From the NCBI RefSeq assembly GCF_043290135.1, contig NC_134710.1, positions 319,756,616-319,820,615 on the forward strand: DNA of 64,000 nt. Direction: 5' to 3'. Source of the DNA: Rhipicephalus microplus. Its lineage: Eukaryota; Arthropoda; Arachnida; Ixodida; Ixodidae. This document shows positions 59,679-64,000 of the stretch, piece after piece; the first letter of the stretch is position 1, and the number at the start of each line of letters is the position of its first letter. The notes under the pieces are model-generated. The model had not been told where the DNA came from, searched no databases, and saw only the letters and a list, made by a program, of their open reading frames with translations. The position numbers and the translations under genes are program-made.

Positions 59679-60860
59679 ATGCTGAAGCTAAGACACAAGC
59701 ATCGAGTGCCGAAAATAATTGATGATAGATACGTGGGGTTTAACGTCCCAAAACCACCATATGATTATGAGAGACGCCGTAGTGGAGGGCATCAAAAATT
59801 CCGACCACCTGGGGTTCTTTAATGTGCACCCAAATCTGAGCACACGGGTCCTGCAACGTTTCCGCCTCCATCGGAAACGCCGCCGCCGCAGCCGAGTGCC
59901 GAAAATAGAGGAGAAATTGGACATCATTCGTGCTATTGAACGTGGCACGAAAAAATTGGTGCTGGCATGCGAAAAGGACCTGCCATTAACCACGGTGTGT
60001 GGAATTTGGAATTACAGAGAGAAGCAGCTCGGCAGTGCTGCTGCAACTGCGAAAAGGTACCGGCTATGCGGTTCGTCGTTTTCGGAAGTAGAGGAAGGGC
60101 TGGTCAAGTGGGTAAAAGCTGCACCAGGTTGAAAAATTTGCCTATTAATGGACCCCTGCTCGTGGAGAAGGCCCTGGTTTTTGCCTCGCAGCTCAATCAT
60201 GACAACTTTGTGTGCAGCAATGGCTGGCCGGCCAGATTTAAGGCGAGGCACAGCATTACCGCGAGGACTGTCTTGGGAGAAGGTGCTCCTGCTGACGTGG
60301 ATGGCGCAGAGCAGTGGCAAAATGGTCAGCTGAAGAACATCTTGGAAGACTACGCACCTGATGAAATCTTAAACATGGATGAATCGGCGCTATTCTTTAA
60401 GCTGCTACCAGACAAAACACTCGCGTTCAAAGGCGAGACGTGTACCGGCGGGAAGCACGTGAAGGACAGAATATCAGCGGCGTTTTGCGTAAACATGACT
60501 GAAACCGACAAAGCTCTGCTTCTTGTGATTGGAAAGTTGACAAAGCCAAGATGTTTTAAAGGTGCCCGATTGCCATCATGGGTCATCTACCGCAGCATTA
60601 TCAAGGCATGGATGACTGCAAAACTCTTTGAGGAGTATGTGCGCTTCATTGATCGTTGTTTGGTGGCTACGAACAGAAGAGTTGTTATTATTTTAGACAA
60701 CGTTTCGGTGCATGTCACCCTGGACAACCTGACGGTTGTGAAGTTGGCGTTTCCGCCACCAAACACAACAGTGATTTCCCAGCCCTTGGACCAAGGCATC
60801 ATTCAAGCTGCAAAACAGCTCTACAAGAAGAATCTGCTGTGCAGAATTTCTCGCCATTGA
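59679..60860 (+). pseudogene. Tigger transposase, interrupted by SINE and frameshift
   Basis: MLKLRHKHRVPK lies before the SINE and KIEEKLDIIRAIERG resumes after it, giving the CENP-B-like helix-turn-helix. The frame breaks near 60100 and continues in 59967-60860. The DDE core has LNMDESALFFKLLPDKT (first Asp), VVIILDNVSVH (second) and TTVISQPLDQGII (third), so all three catalytic aspartates remain. The frame closes early after LLCRISRH. A C-terminal acidic segment follows in another frame (60976-61320). It cannot make a full protein as it stands. Confidence 0.9.
59717..59892 (-). mobile_element. 5'-truncated Ruka-like SINE inside the Tigger transposase
   Basis: Minus orientation. It has the family tail and body (GGTTTAACGTCCCAAAACC, GAGAGACGCCGTAGTGGAGG on the plus strand), but the tRNA-like head is missing. 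It is flanked by the exact 14-bp duplication CGAGTGCCGAAAAT at 59703-59716 and 59893-59906, so the pre-insertion transposase frame can be dated as older. Confidence 0.93.
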
Positions 60861-61639
60861 ATGTGGCAAATTATTCTCCACCGACCTTATTGGCGTGATT
60901 CACCTGCTCGAATACTCGTGGAGGCAGGCTGAAGCAACGACAGTTCAAAGTTGATTCAAGCATGCAGGATTCACTGTGTGTGCGGGCGATGCAGATGACG
61001 CTAGTAGCACCATCGACCAGACTTCAGACATCGTAAACCAAGCTTGCGAAACTCTGCTAGCTGAAGTGCTGGAGCGGCGGGGCGTTACGAAAGGCACTTC
61101 TTTCCCTGACTTCAGAGACGCAGACAGCGATTTGCAGACATCTCCGGACATGTTCGACGAAGCTCTTGTTGCCTCAGTGTCAAAGTGTCGCCAAATGATA
61201 GTGATGAGGATGACACAGAAAGCGACAACACGGGTGATCCAGGTCCGACAGTGGCTGAAGCTGCGCATTGATTCAGTGTCATGTGGGTGTTTGCCGAGAA
61301 GAGGGGGCTGGAGGAAAAGCTAGCTCGCAGCGTAAGTGATTTGGAGGCCGCTGTCGTTGCTGCAAGGCCGCTGCATCACCCAATGAAGATAACAGGTTTT
61401 GTCACGTGAAGTTAATAAATTACTGCATGTTTTTTGTTCTTTCATTGCACTCCCTGAGGGTTTTTTTTTTTTGACAGGCAAGTGGGCAACCTGACGCTAT
61501 TTCGGTAAAGCAGTACTACTGTTTAGTACCTACTTTTTCCGAGCTCCGGCCAACTACAGTTTAATGAGGTTTCACTATAGCAAAGTGACAACCAGGCATC
61601 CTACAATGCCAATTCTCTAATGAGTGGGTCGTTGAGTGC

Positions 61640-61800
61640 TCCAAGGCATTACAAAAACCACAGGCATAATTCTTCATCATGGTCAGCCACAGCATCAACA
61701 AAATGCACATAATGCTTCATGAATGTGTAGTGGGTACTACGCTTTTTCAAAGAATGAGGAATACATAATGGCATAGTGGATACTTACCCACTACACAAAA
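61640..61800. repeat. Interspersed repeat (related to 27540-27850)
   Basis: AATTCTTCATCATGG, CAGCCACAGCATCAACAAAA and TGCACATAATGC, then CATAATGGCATAGTGG, in the same order and orientation as in the other copy. Confidence 0.65.
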
Positions 61801-62038
61801 ATTAATGATAATTTATGGTGTGTTGCATACCATGCAAGTGTGCTTGTAGTAGTGGCCCAAACAGTGTTGATTTAAAAAAGGCTCTAGAAAGGCCGCTCTT
61901 CCAGCTTTTGCTGTGACTGTGCTGTGCGTTCCGTGCAAGCATTGCATTTTTTTTTTCATTGACTGTGGCTTCAGTACAACAGACTTGCACTGTAAGTAAA
62001 TTAGCACTTAGCCACACAATGTAGATAAAACCACTTAC

Positions 62039-62086
62039 CAATCAGACCAGGCGTAACCCGCCTCAAAGCTGCTGCACATGGTCGTT
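62039..62086 (-). CDS. SPOCK-like: Testican/SPOCK-like, 48-nt exon
   Basis: Acceptor TTCACTGCAG at 62087 and donor ATTG|GTAAGT after 62039. It reads RPCAAALRRVTPGLI plus the first base of a Gly codon. Joined to the Tg1 exon it gives [16 protein letters not shown], in phase. In testicans the same place has PCLAELERIQ followed by a short linker and the Tg1 core, so the Cys here is the first cysteine of the thyroglobulin domain. The exon starts in phase 1. Earlier exons (Kazal and calcium-binding EF-hand parts) were not found to the right and should lie outside the window. Confidence 0.88.
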
Positions 62087-62680
62087 CTGCAGTGAAAATA
62101 AGGACTTCAGTCAGTTTCAATGCAAATGCTTTGGCCCCTCTGCTGTAATTAAATATGCTAAGCCTAGGAGAACTTAACTTGAGAGCAACATATCATGGAC
62201 ATCTTAAACACATGTCATGTCCTTCATATCACATACAACATACCGCCCCCTGTGGGTCACCCCACACAATGTGAAAGAGATACAGGCATTGACCATAAAT
62301 AAATAGTGAAAGTGAAACTAATGTTTGTTTCTGGGTTATATTTGCCCCTTGTCTGTGCAATTTTATGAAAACTCTCTTTCTGAAAATGCATGTAATAGTA
62401 TACTATGTGCTACTGGAAACAGCAAAGCAAGTTTACAATGATGTATTTAAAGGGCCACTTGGAGCGGCAAGATTTGTACAGAAGACTCTCAACAGTTCTA
62501 ACTTTTGGTTAATTGAATTTCAAATTTCTGGTAGGCTCACTATGTCTTCAATGCATTTTAAAGTTGCTTAATTCAAAGTGCTCCTTTGTGTAAATTTAAT
62601 AAATTCATGCTTTTTGCTTCTCAGTGTTCGAAAATATATACTGCCTTAATCACTTCTAGCTGAACATGAGCATTCTATCA
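62087..62680. other. Testican intron without recognised feature
   Basis: No coding segment recognised. TTTAAAGGGCCACTTGG near 62447 resembles the end of the TTAA MITE at 17021, but a second end was not seen. Confidence 0.45.
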
Positions 62681-62901
62681 TCACTAACAAGTACAACGAA
62701 AACAGATTGCCTGCCTGAAAAATGGCCAAACTAGCAAACTGCACTCACGAACAATAACGTACTGAGTGAAAAAAAGAGCCAAAAAAAGGGTCACTAACAA
62801 GTACAACGAAAACCGATTGCCTGCCTAAAAAATGGCCAAACTAGCAAACTGCACTCATGAACAATAACGTACTGAGTGAAAAAAAGCAAAAAAAAGGGTC
62901 A
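62681..62901. repeat. Tandem duplication, 110-bp unit, two copies
   Basis: Units start at 62681 and 62791 with TCACTAACAAGTACAACGAA and end in A-rich AAAAAAAGGG. They differ at a few bases and by a small indel (AAGAGCCAAAA versus AAGCAAAAA). Confidence 0.95.
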
Positions 62902-63481
62902 CAGTTTCCCCACATGGGCAAAGCAATGTGTGCGATAGCAACAACTTGTCCAGTTTTCTGCTTTCCTGGAAGCAAAAAATTCTAATGTTATATGAAGTAA
63001 GGCTAACAACTAACTCCTTTAGAATCCTATCTAGCATAACTCTACGAAATGCTGGCATAAGGGAACACAGCTGCTCAGTGAATGAAGTGACCTTTGTGCT
63101 GTCTATTGCTTCAACACAAAGTAAGCCACGAGAGCACAGTACCTGCTAGGGTATGAATCGTCTACTGATCTACATTTAGATAGAGAACGACCACTCCCAT
63201 TTGTGCAAACTTCGCCTGCCATCCTGAGTTCCTTTAATGATTAAGCCTATTTAGAACATCCATCTATTGAGAGTTTTAAAAGTTTTGCAGCAGTATTTGT
63301 GCGTCATTAGGCAAAACATAAAATGTAACGCAGTTCTCCAGCAGCTAGAAACAAAGAATGTGAATTCCCAAACAGACAAAAATGCTACATCTTCCGAACG
63401 TAAATACTTTTTTCAAGAACAGCTTACAGATTCGTCACATAGTGTATTATTCGTGTACGTGAGAGAGGCATCGCTGGGATA
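62902..63481. other. Region without recognisable gene
   Basis: AT-rich; no exon of the testican gene was recognised. Confidence 0.45.
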
Positions 63482-64000
63482 TACCGTATTTACTCGCATA
63501 ATCCTCGCACTTTTTTTTTGTCAGAAAACTGATGCAAAGTTGGGGGGTGCGAGAATTACGCGGGGAAAACTAGAAAACGAAGTGACCGCAAATCGGGATT
63601 CTCACGCCAGCAACTTACAGCAAGCTTTAAGAAGAAATAATTAGAGCTTACCTCAACAATAAAAGCAGAGGTTCAACACAAGGCAACATTTATTTGAGAC
63701 ACAAAAAGTGGAAGCAAATAGTCGAGAATTAGAATACCATATGCGAAGCTTGTGGGCGTTGTGGGCGTAGCGGTAACGGTCGGCGCTCAACAGGAGCCCT
63801 CAAAAGGTAACCGTAGGACGTCAGTATTGGGCTGATGGCTATTTAACAGAATTGTCCGCAGTTTCCTTCTGAAGAAATAAAGTTTACCATCAATCCCAGT
63901 TTTAAGCACACAGCAGGCCCAACGTGGTTTTGTGGCTTTCAGCTGCCGTCACCCGTAGCGAACACAAAACTCGTAGGCTCCGAAGGGCCTACCGGCGGCC
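63482..64000. repeat. Interspersed repeat running to the window edge
   Basis: Begins CCGTATTTACTCGCATAATC, a T run, and AACTGATGCAAAGTTGGGGG, then GTGCGAGAATTACGCGGGG, with internal inverse matching of CGCATAATCCTCGCAC and GTGCGAGAATTACGCG. I recognise this start from common tick repeats. The rest, to 64000, is GC-rich near the end and unassigned. Confidence 0.5.

Larger units (their letters stand above)
59134..61577 (+). mobile_element. Tigger/pogo transposon with both terminal repeats
   Basis: Left end CAGTGAAACCTAGTTAAAC, right end (inverse) TAGTGAAACCTCATTAAAC, with TA on both sides (59132-59133 and 61578-61579). The 2.4-kb length, TA target and transposase inside fit the Tigger family. 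It sits in the large testican intron. It has been opened by a SINE at 59717-59892. Confidence 0.9.

Noticed and set aside
62087..64000. Kazal or EF-hand exons of the testican gene
   Set aside because: The minus strand was read for cysteine-rich or DxDxDG-type exons with splice sites and none was convincing.

Overview
This is eukaryotic nuclear DNA. It is most likely from a hard tick (Ixodidae, probably Metastriata): genes are split by GT..AG introns of kilobase scale, intergenic DNA is packed with decayed transposons, and a tRNA-derived SINE resembling the Ruka family of ixodid ticks occurs at least five times. No prokaryotic features were seen.

Three host loci can be supported, all on the minus strand. 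(1) An intact, intronless SAMHD1-like dNTP triphosphohydrolase ORF (2679-4199). (2) The 5' half of a class III alcohol dehydrogenase (ADH5/Fdh, S-(hydroxymethyl)glutathione dehydrogenase) in five exons between 25647 and 19305. Every splice junction is in phase, but the proton-relay threonine of CHTD is alanine, and none of the 3' exons could be found before the left edge. (3) The 3' end of a testican/SPOCK (Drosophila Carrier of Wingless) gene: a 48-nt exon (62039-62086), a thyroglobulin type-1 exon (52533-52670) and a terminal acidic exon (51115-51230). Its upstream exons would lie beyond the right edge.

Layout: 1-2.6 kb no gene seen; 2.7-4.2 kb SAMHD1-like; 4.6-19 kb repeats (compound microsatellite, head-to-head SINE pair with a hairpin between, piggyBac remnant, TTAA MITE, LINE fragments); 19.3-25.65 kb ADH5 exons with a 166-bp tandem array and a repeated interspersed element in the introns; 25.8-28.4 kb LINE ends, a MITE with a 60-bp tandem array and a 93-bp tandem array; 29.2-34.1 kb a nearly complete Tx1/L1-like non-LTR retrotransposon inserted at the A box of a tRNA-like sequence, with an 18-bp exact target duplication; 35-48.7 kb SINE, LINE remnants, microsatellites and perfect inverted repeats; 51.1-62.1 kb the testican gene, whose introns hold a THAP-containing MITE, two Tigger/pogo transposons, a nested foldback MITE and SINEs; 62.1-64 kb repeats.

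The three host genes show no sign of acting together. The most unusual object is the LINE at the tRNA A box. The altered ADH5 active site and the intact intronless SAMHD1 homologue are the most interesting host observations. All boundaries and family assignments come from reading the sequence by eye; no database search was run.
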